Source of the DNA: Vibrio penaeicida
Lineage (GTDB): Bacteria; Pseudomonadota; Gammaproteobacteria; Enterobacterales; Vibrionaceae
Reading direction: 5' to 3'
NCBI RefSeq assembly: GCF_030689305.1
Contig: NZ_JAUYVM010000001.1
Location: 310,001 to 374,000, forward strand
DNA: 64,000 nt
This document shows positions 50,449 to 61,184 of this stretch, piece by piece. Position 1 is the stretch's first letter. Each line of letters begins with the position of its first letter. Below the pieces are notes generated by a model, which saw nothing but the letters and a program-made list of their open reading frames with translations, was not told the DNA's origin and searched no databases. A program made the position numbers and the translations under genes.

Positions 50449-51722
50449 GCAACCTCCTTCTTTGAGGCAGAGTTCAGCAACCGAATACCTTCAACGACGT
50501 CCAGAGCGCTTCGAACCCCATCTTCGTGGAACCCGTTGTACCAATATGCTCCGCAGTACCAAGTAGAATTGAATCCATCAATACTGGATTTTTGCTTTTG
50601 AGCAATATGGGAATCTTGAGTAAAAACAGGGTGATGATAGGTAAATGTTCTAAGAATTTTATTTGAATCAATCTTATCGTTTGAATTTAACGAAACACAG
50701 AATGTCTTGTCACTTTCTATGTGTTGCAAGATATTCATATTATAGGTTAATGAAGGAAGTGCCTCTTGTTCACCTTTTTGACCTGAAAGCAAATAATTCC
50801 ATGAAGCCCATGCCGCTTCGCTTTTCGGTAACAGGGCTGTGTCTGTGTGCAGTGTAACCTCGTTTGCCTGATATTCCATTTTAGAAAGCAGGTTATGTTC
50901 CATCTCACTCGGGTCTTGAAGCATTCTTAAAGCTTGGTCGCTATGACAAGCAAAAATGACCGCATCAAAGTGCTCGGTTCCAAAGGAAGATTGAATAAGA
51001 ACACCGTCATGTTTTCGTTCGACTGATTTTACTGGGCAATTCAAGCGTATCTTTTCTTTGAATCCTTTGGTCAAGGGATCAATATACGCTTTAGATCCGC
51101 CATCAATCACATACCACTGAGGGCGATCTACAATATCGAGTAATCCATGATTCAAAAAGAAGTTAAGGAAGAATGGTAAAGGGAAACCACGCATATCCGC
51201 CAACGTGGATGACCAAATTGCAGCCCCCATAGGAAGAATATAATTGTCAGAGAAATAATCGCTAAATCGATGCTGGCGAAGGAAGTCGCCTAGTGTCAGT
51301 TCTCCATTATGAGGTTGAATAGCCGCTTCTTTAGCGAGTTTATTAAAACGCAATATTTCATAGATAAACCGATAAAACCGCGGGTTCAGGAAGTTTCGTT
51401 TTTGGGCAAACAACGTCGATAAGGTATGTCCGTTGTACTCTAAACCGCTACTCTGGTTACTCACGCTAAAACTCATTTGAGTCGGTGTGCCAGTGACCCC
51501 AATTTCGTTCATCATTTCAATAAAATTAGGATAAGTCCTGTCGTTATAAACGATAAAGCCCGTATCAACGGAATAGGATTGGTTTTCTATGCTTACGTCT
51601 ACAGTAGCAGTGTGCCCACCGATATAATCATTTGCTTCAAAAACCGTAATGTCATGCTCTTGGTGAAGGTAGTAACCGCATGTTAATCCAGATATACCTG
51701 ATCCTATTATTGCTATTTTCAT
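50445..51722 (-). CDS. FAD-dependent amine oxidase-like oxidoreductase
   Basis: Flavoprotein of 425 residues. The Rossmann dinucleotide motif IGSGISGLTCGYYL is at about 6-19; EANDYIGGHTATVDV (about 34-48) and the C-terminal WYCGAYWYNGFHEDGVRSA are typical of NAD(P)/FAD-dependent proteins that accompany CFA-like methyltransferases. A fatty-acyl oxidation or desaturation step is a plausible role. It lies 16 bp after the SDR gene. Confidence 0.88.
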   Translation of the reverse strand: MKIAIIGSGISGLTCGYYLHQEHDITVFEANDYIGGHTATVDVSIENQSYSVDTGFIVYNDRTYPNFIEMMNEIGVTGTPTQMSFSVSNQSSGLEYNGHTLSTLFAQKRNFLNPRFYRFIYEILRFNKLAKEAAIQPHNGELTLGDFLRQHRFSDYFSDNYILPMGAAIWSSTLADMRGFPLPFFLNFFLNHGLLDIVDRPQWYVIDGGSKAYIDPLTKGFKEKIRLNCPVKSVERKHDGVLIQSSFGTEHFDAVIFACHSDQALRMLQDPSEMEHNLLSKMEYQANEVTLHTDTALLPKSEAAWASWNYLLSGQKGEQEALPSLTYNMNILQHIESDKTFCVSLNSNDKIDSNKILRTFTYHHPVFTQDSHIAQKQKSSIDGFNSTWYCGAYWYNGFHEDGVRSALDVVEGIRLLNSASKKEVA

Positions 51723-51738
51723 GATTTGTCCTTCAACC

Positions 51739-52473
51739 TTAAGCCGTAGTAACCCATTTAGAGATGAACAAGCGCTGCCATGAATACGGCAAAGCCCCTA
51801 TTAACCTCAAAAACATCGTGAATCGACGTGGAAAATAAATATTTTCTTTACGCAAGTGAATACCTGCGCGAATGCGCTTTGACGCATTTTCAACACTGAC
51901 TTTCATCGGCATTGGAAAATCGTTTTTGTCCGTTAAAGGCGTTTCAACAAATCCTGGAAAAACCATCGAAACGTCAACGCCATTTTGTTTCATCGGTAAC
52001 GCAAGGCTTCTCGCCAAATAATTAATTGCTGCTTTAGATGCGCCATAAGCTTCTGCTCTTGGCAGTGCCACCTCGCTCGCGATGGAGCCCACGATAACTA
52101 AATGATCATCTTGAATAATTTGAGATTGAGACGCTTCAATGCAATTCACAACGCCCATTACGTTGACGTTTAATACTCGCTGGAACAGTTCTGCGTCGAT
52201 TTCTCCATTATCAATATACTCACAACTGCCAGCATTCATTATCCAAATAGAAGGCTTGGGGGTAAGATCTGACAACGCCGCTTTTGCCTGTTCAAGATCA
52301 GTAACATCGAATTGCAGCGTTTGGATGTTGTTAGAAAAAGCTTCCAAACTGGCGAGGCTTTCATGATTACGACCACACGCCCAGACTTTAAAACCGCTCG
52401 ACGCATAATCTTTGGCAAGCTGATGCCCTATTCCAGATGTCGCCCCTGTGATCAACACTACCTGCTGGCTCAT
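51739..52473 (-). CDS. Short-chain dehydrogenase/reductase
   Basis: Classical SDR of 244 residues: cofactor motif TGATSGIG (residues 7-14), NAG in IMNAGS, catalytic Ser in IVGSIAS and YGASKAA with the catalytic Tyr/Lys. A reductase step on a keto or hydroxyl group is expected, substrate unknown. Second gene of the operon, overlapping the first by 4 nt. Confidence 0.9.
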   Translation of the reverse strand: MSQQVVLITGATSGIGHQLAKDYASSGFKVWACGRNHESLASLEAFSNNIQTLQFDVTDLEQAKAALSDLTPKPSIWIMNAGSCEYIDNGEIDAELFQRVLNVNVMGVVNCIEASQSQIIQDDHLVIVGSIASEVALPRAEAYGASKAAINYLARSLALPMKQNGVDVSMVFPGFVETPLTDKNDFPMPMKVSVENASKRIRAGIHLRKENIYFPRRFTMFLRLIGALPYSWQRLFISKWVTTA

Positions 52474-52889
52474 TGCCCTAGCCCCGCTTTTATTTTCCTA
52501 ACAACCGCACCTAATACAGGAATCTGTTCGTAAAGCATTGAGCCCAAGTCGAAATAATCTCGGTGGTAAACAACTTTGTTATCTTCAAAAGAAATCTGAC
52601 TGACCCCATCAACCTCAACTGGGTTTGAACGATTTAGCTTTGGGTGTCTCAGCAACATTGTCCAAACGATAAATCCCGTCCCACCCGCCTGATAGTGGTT
52701 GTGGATCTGAAATTCGCATTGATCAACATTTGCAAAGAGGTTTTCGAAATAATCATAAAGAGCCTCGTTACCCTCTAAACGATGAGCAGGGTCTTCGAAT
52801 ACGACATTTGGATGGTATAGGTCTCTTACCGATTCCAAATTATGTTTACTTAATGAACGGTAAAAATCCGCCACTTGACCAATATCCAT
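52470..52889 (-). CDS. NTF2-like (SnoaL-type) protein
   Basis: Protein of 139 residues with the NTF2-fold segments FYRSLSKHNLESVRDLYHPNVVFEDPAHRLEG and FIVWTMLLRHPKL. The start at 52889 has a GAGGT ribosome site 5 bp upstream; longer in-frame starts at 52913 and 52970 lack one and run into the operator array. First gene of the lipid operon. The fold hosts many small enzymes and binding proteins, so function is open. Confidence 0.82.
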   Translation of the reverse strand: MDIGQVADFYRSLSKHNLESVRDLYHPNVVFEDPAHRLEGNEALYDYFENLFANVDQCEFQIHNHYQAGGTGFIVWTMLLRHPKLNRSNPVEVDGVSQISFEDNKVVYHRDYFDLGSMLYEQIPVLGAVVRKIKAGLGQ

Positions 52890-52918
52890 CTTTACCTCGC
52901 TAATGACACCCATTGCGT

Positions 52919-52998
52919 TGTACAAAATATTTTTTTGTACATGTTCAATATAGCTGTAAAAGTTGTACAAATATAATTTTGTATAACTTTTTTGTATT
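52919..52998. promoter_or_regulatory. Cluster of TGTACA-type half sites before the lipid operon
   Basis: Within 80 bp are TGTACA at 52919-52924 and 52936-52941, TGTAAA at 52955-52960, TGTACA at 52964-52969, TGTATA at 52980-52985 and TGTATT at 52993-52998. The first two, with an intervening A/T tract, and the fourth and fifth form paired inverted sites. The array lies directly upstream of the SnoaL-like gene, on an AT-rich promoter. MerR-family light/B12 regulators of the LitR/CarH type are known to bind paired TGTACA-like sites before related lipid and photolyase genes; assignment here is inference. Confidence 0.6.
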
Positions 52999-53036
52999 CA
53001 GGTTTGTTTACGATGAGAAAATGAAAATGGATCACA

Positions 53037-53071
53037 AACAAAAAAGGCCCAGTAAAAACTGGACCTTTTCG
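53037..53071 (-). terminator. Terminator of htpX
   Basis: Stem AAAAGGCCCAGT/ACTGGACCTTTT (one G-U type mismatch) with a run of A on the plus strand giving a T run on the minus strand. It separates htpX from the lipid operon. Confidence 0.8.
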
Positions 53072-53105
53072 TCATATATTCAATAGGTTCTAGAACATTT
53101 AGCCC

Positions 53106-53972
53106 CTAGCTTTGGCGTAACGCATCGATACGCTTATCTAACGGTGGATGGCTCATCATAAGCTGTGAGATTGAGCTTTTACCATTGATACCAAAAGCCA
53201 TCATTGAGCCTTCTAACTTTGATTCATGGCTAACTTTTAACCGCTCCAATGCTGCAATCATCTTATGTTTGCCGACAAGTTGCGCTGCCCCCGCATCCGC
53301 ATAGAACTCTCGACGACGGCTGTACCACATTGTGATAAAGCTTGCCAAAAAGCCAAACACCAAGTCCAACACCATAGACACGACAAAATACGTAATAGTG
53401 TTCGAACCGCCCTCTCCTTCCTCGTCATTATTCGAAGCCACAATATTGGCAATAAAACGGGATAAGAAGATAACAAACGTATTCACAACACCTTGCATTA
53501 GCGTCATGGTTACCATATCACCATTCGCAATATGGCTTACTTCGTGCGCTAACACCGCTTCAGCTTCATCACGCGTCATACTATGAAGCAGCCCAGTTGA
53601 AACAGCGACAAGCGAGTCATTCCGCTTAGCACCTGTTGCAAATGCATTGATGTCTGCGGAATCATAAATCGCAACTTGCGGCATACCAATACCCGCTTGT
53701 TGTGATTGACGTTGAACCGTTTCCAACAACCAATGCTCAGTTTCGTTACGTGGACTCTCAATGACTTGACCGCCTACTGAACGTAGGGCAATTTTTTTAG
53801 ACATCAACAGCGAAATAAAGGAACCACCAAAACCAAATATGGCTGCCATTACAAGCAGACCAGACAGGCTACCAGGTGCGATTCCAGTTACAGCATAAAC
53901 AATGTTCAATACAATACTCAGCACCAAAATTACGGCTAAATTGGTTGCCAAGAACAACATCACTCGCTTCAT
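53106..53972 (-). CDS. htpX: HtpX, membrane zinc protease
   Basis: Inner-membrane metalloprotease of 288 residues (M48B), part of membrane protein quality control. Two N-terminal helices (about 7-28 and 36-56), zinc motif HEVSH at 143-147, two further helices (about 158-178 and 190-212), and a third zinc-ligand Glu in [10 protein letters not shown]. Monocistronic, with its own terminator. Confidence 0.96.
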   Translation of the reverse strand: MKRVMLFLATNLAVILVLSIVLNIVYAVTGIAPGSLSGLLVMAAIFGFGGSFISLLMSKKIALRSVGGQVIESPRNETEHWLLETVQRQSQQAGIGMPQVAIYDSADINAFATGAKRNDSLVAVSTGLLHSMTRDEAEAVLAHEVSHIANGDMVTMTLMQGVVNTFVIFLSRFIANIVASNNDEEGEGGSNTITYFVVSMVLDLVFGFLASFITMWYSRRREFYADAGAAQLVGKHKMIAALERLKVSHESKLEGSMMAFGINGKSSISQLMMSHPPLDKRIDALRQS

Positions 53973-54333
53973 TTGTTTTCTCCAATAGGAAGCTTAACTT
54001 TTTCTAACTCTTCGGTTAGTCATATTCTAAGGCATTATGGTTAATGATTGAGAGCTAACCCAACGAACCATTACACCTAAGAATGTAACATATACATATA
54101 GTCTTAAATTTTAAAAACAAGGTTAAGAGCAAAATTGCAACATTTGATGTCTAAAAGGGTTCATATGTAAATAGATGACCATCTTCTGAAACATCAAGGC
54201 GTTAAAGCTCACTGTTCCGATCTCTTAAAAAGCATTAGACCATAGTCTTATTGCTGTCAGTCACCACAAGTTCTAGAGTGTTGGGGTCGGAAAAGCGGTT
54301 CCCAAATACATAATATCCACGGAGAATGGAAAC
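53973..54333. other. Divergent intergenic region htpX / small ORF
   Basis: About 360 bp. A small inverted repeat CTAAC...GGTTAG lies near 54003-54018. I found no clear CpxR-type repeat, RNA gene or larger reading frame. The plus-strand end holds a GGAG ribosome site for the small protein at 54334. Confidence 0.5.
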
Positions 54334-54501
54334 ATGAATGACAACGGAAATTTTCAGATGGCTATTGATATGCTTTGCTGCCACTTAGGCTTGACTGAAG
54401 ATGAAGCGAGAGAACAATTAGGTTTGAAATCTGATACTCAACTTCAGCAGCAAATTACGGATACTCAGCAAGCGTTGATGGGTCTATCTGCTGAAAAGTA
54501 G
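54334..54501 (+). CDS. Small hypothetical protein, 55 residues
   Basis: Reads MNDNGNFQMAIDMLCCHLGL, then an amphipathic acidic stretch with TEDEAREQLGL and a Gln-rich tail (LQQQITDTQQALMGLSAEK). It has a GGAG ribosome site and a strong terminator 17 bp after the stop, so it is probably a true gene. Two adjacent Cys (15, 16) are its most striking feature. No family recognised. Confidence 0.75.
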   Translation: MNDNGNFQMAIDMLCCHLGLTEDEAREQLGLKSDTQLQQQITDTQQALMGLSAEK

Positions 54502-54517
54502 TAATGTATTGTTAAAG

Positions 54518-54548
54518 AAACGGCTGCGAAATTCGCAGCCGTTTTTTT
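54518..54548. terminator. Bidirectional terminator, small ORF / bioD
   Basis: Thirteen-base-pair stem AAACGGCTGCGAA/TTCGCAGCCGTTT followed by T7 on the plus strand; A-rich on the other side, so it can also serve bioD. Confidence 0.9.
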
Positions 54549-55228
54549 CATTCAATTAAGGGCGATACGTTAATGTATTTGCCTATATTTCTTCGCTTAG
54601 GTCCGGGAACATAAGGAATTTCTCCGAGTTTTGGTGCTGGTAGCTTATCTTCTAGCATTTTAATGATTTCGGCATAATGCTCCGTTCCTGGATTAATGCG
54701 ATTGGCAACCCAGCCCACCAACTCTAAGCCATCATGTTTTATCACTTCAGCAGTAAGCATGGCATGGCTCAAACAACCGAGCTTAATACCAACAACCAAA
54801 ACAACGGGTAACTTTTCTTGCTGCACCCAAGTAGACAAACAATCAGAATCCGATACTGGTACGCGCCAGCCGCCCGCACCCTCTACCAGAACAACCTCTG
54901 CATTTTCTTTATGCTGATTCAGTTTCTGGCTCAGCACACGATAGTCAATCTCCAAGTTATCGTGCTTAGCCGCAATATGTGGCGACGCTGGTATATACAT
55001 TGCGAAAGGATTCACGTCATCATAATCAACGCTTACGCTACTCGCTTCCTGTAGGTGCAATGCATCTGAGTTTCTTTTCCCATGTTCGGTAATTTCACAA
55101 CCAGAAGCGATAGGCTTGTACCCAATAGTCGATAGTCCTTTCTCATTTAAAGCTTGAAGAATGGCTTTAGAAGCAACAGTCTTCCCTACTTCGGTGTCCG
55201 TACCGGCGATAAAAAATGCATTCAGCAT
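54548..55228 (-). CDS. bioD: BioD, dethiobiotin synthetase
   Basis: ATP-dependent carboxylase of 226 residues forming dethiobiotin from DAPA. The P-loop is GTDTEVGKT at residues 9-17, and [14 protein letters not shown] is a family motif. The start at 55228 is preceded by AGGAGA and overlaps the bioC end by 7 nt; a much longer in-frame start inside bioC is rejected. Last gene of bioBFCD. Confidence 0.96.
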   Translation of the reverse strand: MLNAFFIAGTDTEVGKTVASKAILQALNEKGLSTIGYKPIASGCEITEHGKRNSDALHLQEASSVSVDYDDVNPFAMYIPASPHIAAKHDNLEIDYRVLSQKLNQHKENAEVVLVEGAGGWRVPVSDSDCLSTWVQQEKLPVVLVVGIKLGCLSHAMLTAEVIKHDGLELVGWVANRINPGTEHYAEIIKMLEDKLPAPKLGEIPYVPGPKRRNIGKYINVSPLIE

Positions 55229-56028
55229 GCTGAAATCTCTCCTAAACAAACTTGATAAGTTGCAGGTATTAAACCTTGAGGGGCATGTAATTGTCGGTAA
55301 GCTTTGTCCACACGAATAAGCTTGGACTTCGTGACTAACCCTTCGGCACGACCGTCTACATGGCTCGCGCCTATCCCCTTTAGGTCTTTCATCAGCTCCA
55401 GAGCGGAGCGGTACCTCAAAGTGATAGGAAATGAGTCTATTTGATGAGTACTGCACCCTGCTTGCGCTAACGCAAGTTTTACCTGTTTACCTGTCAAAAA
55501 TTCATTGACATGTTGATATGCATCAACTTTAAACCAAGCGTTTTTCAACTCAAGTAAAGAACCATCTAGTAAGGTAGAAAAGTATGCTCGCCCACCGTGG
55601 TTTAATACACGACGGATTTCTCGAAGTGGTAAAGACAAGTCCTCGCACCATTGAAGCGCTAAGCTTGAAAATACGAAATCAAAGCTGGCGTCTGAAAACG
55701 GCAGAGCATCTGCATCCACAAGTTCACATTTTACATCCAGTTGTTCACAACGTGATGCGGTCGCTCGTAACATAGCGTCAGACAGATCTGCAGCAATAAC
55801 TTTAGCCCCTCGCAATGCGAGAAGTTTTGCAAAATATCCTGTCCCACAACCTAAGTCGAGAACCTTTGTTCCAGTAAGATCTGAGGGCATTCTTTCTAAA
55901 ATATGTTGACCAACCTGACGCTGAAACTCAGCATGTTGGTCGTATGTACTGGCAGCACGACTAAACGATTCGGAAATCGCCTTTTTGTCGGCTTGAGAAT
56001 GAGAGATGAATACTGCTTGCTCTATCAT
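55222..56028 (-). CDS. bioC: BioC, malonyl-ACP O-methyltransferase
   Basis: SAM-dependent methyltransferase of 268 residues that methylates malonyl-ACP to start pimelate synthesis. SAM motif [16 protein letters not shown] at about 55-70; [10 protein letters not shown] near 128. The start overlaps the bioF stop by 4 nt. No bioH is in this window. Confidence 0.95.
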   Translation of the reverse strand: MIEQAVFISHSQADKKAISESFSRAASTYDQHAEFQRQVGQHILERMPSDLTGTKVLDLGCGTGYFAKLLALRGAKVIAADLSDAMLRATASRCEQLDVKCELVDADALPFSDASFDFVFSSLALQWCEDLSLPLREIRRVLNHGGRAYFSTLLDGSLLELKNAWFKVDAYQHVNEFLTGKQVKLALAQAGCSTHQIDSFPITLRYRSALELMKDLKGIGASHVDGRAEGLVTKSKLIRVDKAYRQLHAPQGLIPATYQVCLGEISAC

Positions 56029-57179
56029 GTACGACTCGCTACTACCTGTTTAACTTTGCTTGCCATTTCTATCACATCTTTCTTACTGTGATTCGCTGTT
56101 AACGTAATTCGAAGCCTTGCTTGCCCATTAGGTACAGTGGGTGGACGAATTGCGGTTAACCAATAACCTTGCTCTCTGAGAGAACTTGCGCATTCAAGAG
56201 CCGAATCAGAATCACCACAAATAAAAGGTTTTATCGGTGTTTCTGTGTGAATGAACCCAGGAACCTCAGAAAGCACTTCATCATATATACCGGACAATTC
56301 AGTTAATTTGTCTCTGCGCCACTGCTGCTCTCGCATCATATCTATAGAATGAGTTAATGCGTGCGCTTGAGATGGCGGCATTGCTGTGGAGTAAACATGA
56401 TGCCGTGCAAACTGGGTTAGATAATCGCCTAATTCGTGATCACACAAAACAGCTGCGCCAGATAGCCCTGCCCCTTTTCCGAAAGTCACCACCAAAATAT
56501 CGGAGTGAACCCCAGCAGCATTACAGCTACCTTGCCCTTCAGTACCCAAAACTCCAATGCCGTGTGCATCATCCACCATAAATAGGTTATTTGAAGCGGT
56601 GGCAATCTGACTAAGGAGAGTAAGTGGTGATTTATCACCATCCATACTGAATACGCCTTCCGTCACGATAAGCGCATTCTCTTTATTGGCGAGTAAGCCT
56701 TTGAGGTTATCGGCATCATTGTGTTTGAAACGCTTCATCATCGCAGGGCTGTGCATCCCCGCCTCTATTAACGAAGCGTGATTCAGCTTGTCTTGAAACA
56801 GCCAATCACCTTTCTCAAGCAAAGAATACAAAACGGCTTGGTTGGCACTGAATCCGGAGCTGAACAATATAGCTCTGTCAAAATTCAACCAACGGCACAA
56901 TGATTCTTCCAAACAACGATGTGCAAGAGAGTATCCAGTCACAAGAGGTGAAGCCGCGCTACCCGCACCGTATTTTTCCAAACCATCTTGCCACGCTTTA
57001 ACCATTGATTTGTCTGTGGCTAAACCTAGATAGTCGTTGCTGGAAAAATTGACATAAGCTTGGTCGCCAAGCTTGAAATGAGCACTGTTACCACCCGATA
57101 AAGCCGAGAGGCGACGAGTTAAACCGTTCTCCTCTCTATGCTTCAGTTGGTGCTGGATTCTTTGTCTAAACGCTTGCAT
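56025..57179 (-). CDS. bioF: BioF, 8-amino-7-oxononanoate synthase
   Basis: PLP enzyme of the alpha-oxoamine synthase family, condensing pimeloyl-ACP with alanine. It has 384 residues from the ATG at 57179, the usual length. Motifs are [21 protein letters not shown] and the PLP Lys in [13 protein letters not shown]. An ATG at 57182 is immediately adjacent. The start lies inside the last codons of bioB, overlapping by 14 nt. Confidence 0.96.
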   Translation of the reverse strand: MQAFRQRIQHQLKHREENGLTRRLSALSGGNSAHFKLGDQAYVNFSSNDYLGLATDKSMVKAWQDGLEKYGAGSAASPLVTGYSLAHRCLEESLCRWLNFDRAILFSSGFSANQAVLYSLLEKGDWLFQDKLNHASLIEAGMHSPAMMKRFKHNDADNLKGLLANKENALIVTEGVFSMDGDKSPLTLLSQIATASNNLFMVDDAHGIGVLGTEGQGSCNAAGVHSDILVVTFGKGAGLSGAAVLCDHELGDYLTQFARHHVYSTAMPPSQAHALTHSIDMMREQQWRRDKLTELSGIYDEVLSEVPGFIHTETPIKPFICGDSDSALECASSLREQGYWLTAIRPPTVPNGQARLRITLTANHSKKDVIEMASKVKQVVASRT

Positions 57180-58218
57180 CATAGAATAAATCGTCTTTAG
57201 CAGGACGTGCAGCAACGCGCTCAACAACCCTGTCTAATAATTCATTCTCTTCGATTTCATCCGGCTTTTGACTAACGGCTTGGCTATTAATACCCAACTT
57301 TTTGAACAGCAGCATATCTTTGTCTTCAGAAGGGTTTGGTGTGGTAAGAAGCTTACAACCGTAAAAGACAGAATTCGCACCAGCCATAAAGCAAAGTGTT
57401 TGCATTTGTTCATTCATATTCTCACGACCAGCAGATAAACGAACAGCGGACATTGGCATCATAATACGGGCAATCGCAATCAAGCGAATGAAGTCAAACG
57501 GGTCGACATCGTCCACACTTTCTAGCGGTGTTCCTTTCACTTTAACCAGCATATTAATTGGCACACTTTCAGGGTGGACAGGTAAGTTCGCTAATTCAAC
57601 GAGAAGACCTGCTCGATCGTTAACGCTTTCTCCCATGCCTATGATACCGCCAGAGCAGATTTTCATACCTGCATCGCGGACGTGTGAAAGTGTATCTAAG
57701 CGGTCTTGGTACGTACGAGTGGTAATAATACTGCCGTAAAATTCTGGAGAGGTATCGAGGTTGTGATTGTAGTAATCCAGCCCCGCGGTTGCCAATTCGT
57801 CGGCCTGATCGGGGGTCAACATCCCCAGCGTCATGCAGGTTTCGAGCCCCATGCCTTTCACGCCTTTAATCATTTCTGTCAAATGCGGCATATCGCGAGA
57901 TTTCGGGTTCTTCCATGCAGCTCCCATACAGAAGCGAGTAGAGCCCGCATTTTTTGCTTTTTTAGCCGCATCCAATACACGCTCTACTTCCATCAAGCGC
58001 TCTTTTTCAACGTCTGTCGTGTATCGAGCACTCTGAGGGCAGTATTTACAGTCTTCAGGACACGCACCCGTTTTTATGGAAAGTAATGTGCTTACTTGGA
58101 CATGATTGTGCTGTTGGTAATGCCTATGAACGATCTGTGCGTCAAACAGTAGGTCCATAAAAGGTTTATCCATAAAGGCTCTGACTTCGGCATGAGTCCA
58201 GTTATGACGAACTTCCAC
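57166..58218 (-). CDS. bioB: BioB, biotin synthase
   Basis: Radical SAM enzyme of 350 residues inserting sulfur into dethiobiotin. The cluster motif CPEDCKYC is at residues 53-60, with the second-cluster ligands in RFCMGAAW and ETCMTLG. First gene of bioBFCD, divergent from bioA across a BirA operator. Confidence 0.98.
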   Translation of the reverse strand: MEVRHNWTHAEVRAFMDKPFMDLLFDAQIVHRHYQQHNHVQVSTLLSIKTGACPEDCKYCPQSARYTTDVEKERLMEVERVLDAAKKAKNAGSTRFCMGAAWKNPKSRDMPHLTEMIKGVKGMGLETCMTLGMLTPDQADELATAGLDYYNHNLDTSPEFYGSIITTRTYQDRLDTLSHVRDAGMKICSGGIIGMGESVNDRAGLLVELANLPVHPESVPINMLVKVKGTPLESVDDVDPFDFIRLIAIARIMMPMSAVRLSAGRENMNEQMQTLCFMAGANSVFYGCKLLTTPNPSEDKDMLLFKKLGINSQAVSQKPDEIEENELLDRVVERVAARPAKDDLFYDASV

Positions 58219-58261
58219 GTGCGTATCCTTAATTTTGATTATTGTTAATTGCTACTTGGCT

Positions 58262-58316
58262 AGTGTACTGACAACCGATAGACTGTCAACATTCCAAACC
58301 CACACAGGGTTTACAA
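58262..58316. promoter_or_regulatory. BirA operator and bioB promoter
   Basis: CTGTCAACA (58283-58291), 16 bp and GGTTTACAA (58308-58316) form the imperfect palindrome of the biotin operator (consensus TTGTAAACC...GGTTTACAA; right half exact). On the minus strand TTGACA (58284-58289) overlaps the left half, with TACACT 16 bp downstream as a -10 for bioB. Biotinyl-AMP-bound BirA would repress both divergent transcripts. Confidence 0.75.
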
Positions 58317-58355
58317 TTGATTAAAAAATAACCACGCAAGAAGAGAGTATTTGCT

Positions 58356-59633
58356 ATGGATTTAGCCTTCGACCGAGAGCACATCTGGCATCCCTACACA
58401 TCAACACTGACACCTCTGACCTGCTACCCCATAGTAGGAGCGTGCGGTGTACACCTTGAATTAGAGGGTGGGAATAAGCTAATCGATGGCATGTCGTCTT
58501 GGTGGTCGACTATTCATGGATACAATCATCCAGTATTAAATGACGCTGCAAAATCTCAAATTGATAAGATGTCTCATGTGATGTTTGGTGGCATTACGCA
58601 TGATCCAGCGATTAACCTTTGTAAAAAGCTATTGAATCTAGCACCCAGTAATATGGAGCATGTGTTTCTAGCGGATTCAGGATCAGTCGCTGTTGAAGTT
58701 AGCCTAAAAATGGCACTGCAATATTGGCACGCCAAAGGTCAAAATCGCCCTAAGTTCCTCACCCTCAGAAATGGTTACCATGGCGACACATTTGCTGCTA
58801 TGTCTGTCACCGATCCAGATAATTCCATGCACAGCTTGTATAAAGGTTTCTTGCCAGAACACTTGTTCGCCGACAGTCCGAAGACAGGCTTTTCTGAACC
58901 TTGGGACGCCACAGATATCAGTGACTTTGAACTGCAATTAAAAACTCATCACAAAGATATTGCGGCAGTGATCCTCGAGCCAATAGTACAAGGCGCGGGA
59001 GGAATGAATATTTATCACCCGCAGTTTCTATCGGGCGTACGTAATCTTTGCGACCAATATGATGTGCTCTTGATTCTAGATGAAATCGCGACGGGGTTTG
59101 GGCGGACTGGGAAGATGTTTGCCTGTGAGCACGCAAATGTTCTCCCCGATATTCTATGCGTAGGCAAGGCCATAACGGGTGGATATATGACGTTATCTGC
59201 AACGCTAACCTCTAAACACGTCGCAGATACAGTGTGCGGTGGTGAAGCGGGTTGCTTTATGCATGGTCCAACCTTTATGGCGAACCCACTCGCTTGTGCT
59301 GTCGCCGATGCCAGCTTAGGGCTGTTAGAAGAGGGAAGCTGGTCGCAACAAGTTTCGACGATTGAAGCTCTGTTTGCCGAAAAGCTACCAATATTAAAGC
59401 ATCACACACGCGTCAAAAGTGTTCGATGGGTGGGCGCCATAGGCGTCGTTGAAACTCACGAAAATGTTAATATGGAGTCGATTCAGAAGCATTTTGTTGA
59501 TCACGGTGTTTGGATCCGCCCTTTTATGAACAGAATCTACCTAATGCCTCCGTACATTAGTGAACCAGAGCATATAGAGAAACTGATAGGCGCCATTTCA
59601 AGCGCGCTCGATCTAGATAGCTGCTTCAAATGA
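58356..59633 (+). CDS. bioA: BioA, DAPA aminotransferase
   Basis: PLP aminotransferase of 425 residues converting 8-amino-7-oxononanoate to 7,8-diaminopelargonate with SAM as donor. N-terminus FDREHIWHPYTS, GMSSWWSTIHGYNHP, DEIATGFGRTGKMF and the PLP Lys in CVGKAITGGYMTL. Divergent from bioB. Confidence 0.97.
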   Translation: MDLAFDREHIWHPYTSTLTPLTCYPIVGACGVHLELEGGNKLIDGMSSWWSTIHGYNHPVLNDAAKSQIDKMSHVMFGGITHDPAINLCKKLLNLAPSNMEHVFLADSGSVAVEVSLKMALQYWHAKGQNRPKFLTLRNGYHGDTFAAMSVTDPDNSMHSLYKGFLPEHLFADSPKTGFSEPWDATDISDFELQLKTHHKDIAAVILEPIVQGAGGMNIYHPQFLSGVRNLCDQYDVLLILDEIATGFGRTGKMFACEHANVLPDILCVGKAITGGYMTLSATLTSKHVADTVCGGEAGCFMHGPTFMANPLACAVADASLGLLEEGSWSQQVSTIEALFAEKLPILKHHTRVKSVRWVGAIGVVETHENVNMESIQKHFVDHGVWIRPFMNRIYLMPPYISEPEHIEKLIGAISSALDLDSCFK

Positions 59634-59684
59634 ATTGAAAGCCCGAATTTAAATAATAAGTGCGAATCTGAGTAGCAAGTACAA

Positions 59685-59711
59685 AAAAAGCTGACACAAA
59701 GTCAGCTTTTT
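59685..59711. terminator. Terminator shared by bioA and serS
   Basis: Eleven-base-pair stem AAAAAGCTGAC/GTCAGCTTTTT with a 5-nt loop; A/T runs on both sides. Confidence 0.88.
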
Positions 59712-59764
59712 CAATTTCATACTCAGGTGGTGTTAACTAGCTAATCAATTGATGAGCGTTGTAA

Positions 59765-61127
<1,363 letters not shown>

Positions 61128-61155
61128 TGAGAAAATTATCTCGCTAAAGATATCC

Positions 61156-61184
61156 AAAAAGCGCTACTTTTCATAGCGCTTTTG
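61156..61184 (-). terminator. Terminator overlapping the end of rarA
   Basis: Stem AAAAGCGCTA/TAGCGCTTTT with a 7-nt loop, T5 on the minus strand. The stem includes the last codons and stop of rarA. Confidence 0.7.

Noticed and set aside
53973..54333. CpxR or heat-shock sigma promoter upstream of htpX
   Set aside because: I looked for GTAAA-N5-GTAAA and heat-shock-type elements and found none convincing by eye.
54548..55456. Extended bioD with 76 extra N-terminal residues
   Set aside because: The extension lies inside bioC and is Arg/Ser/Cys-rich; the internal ATG with AGGAGA gives the canonical start.
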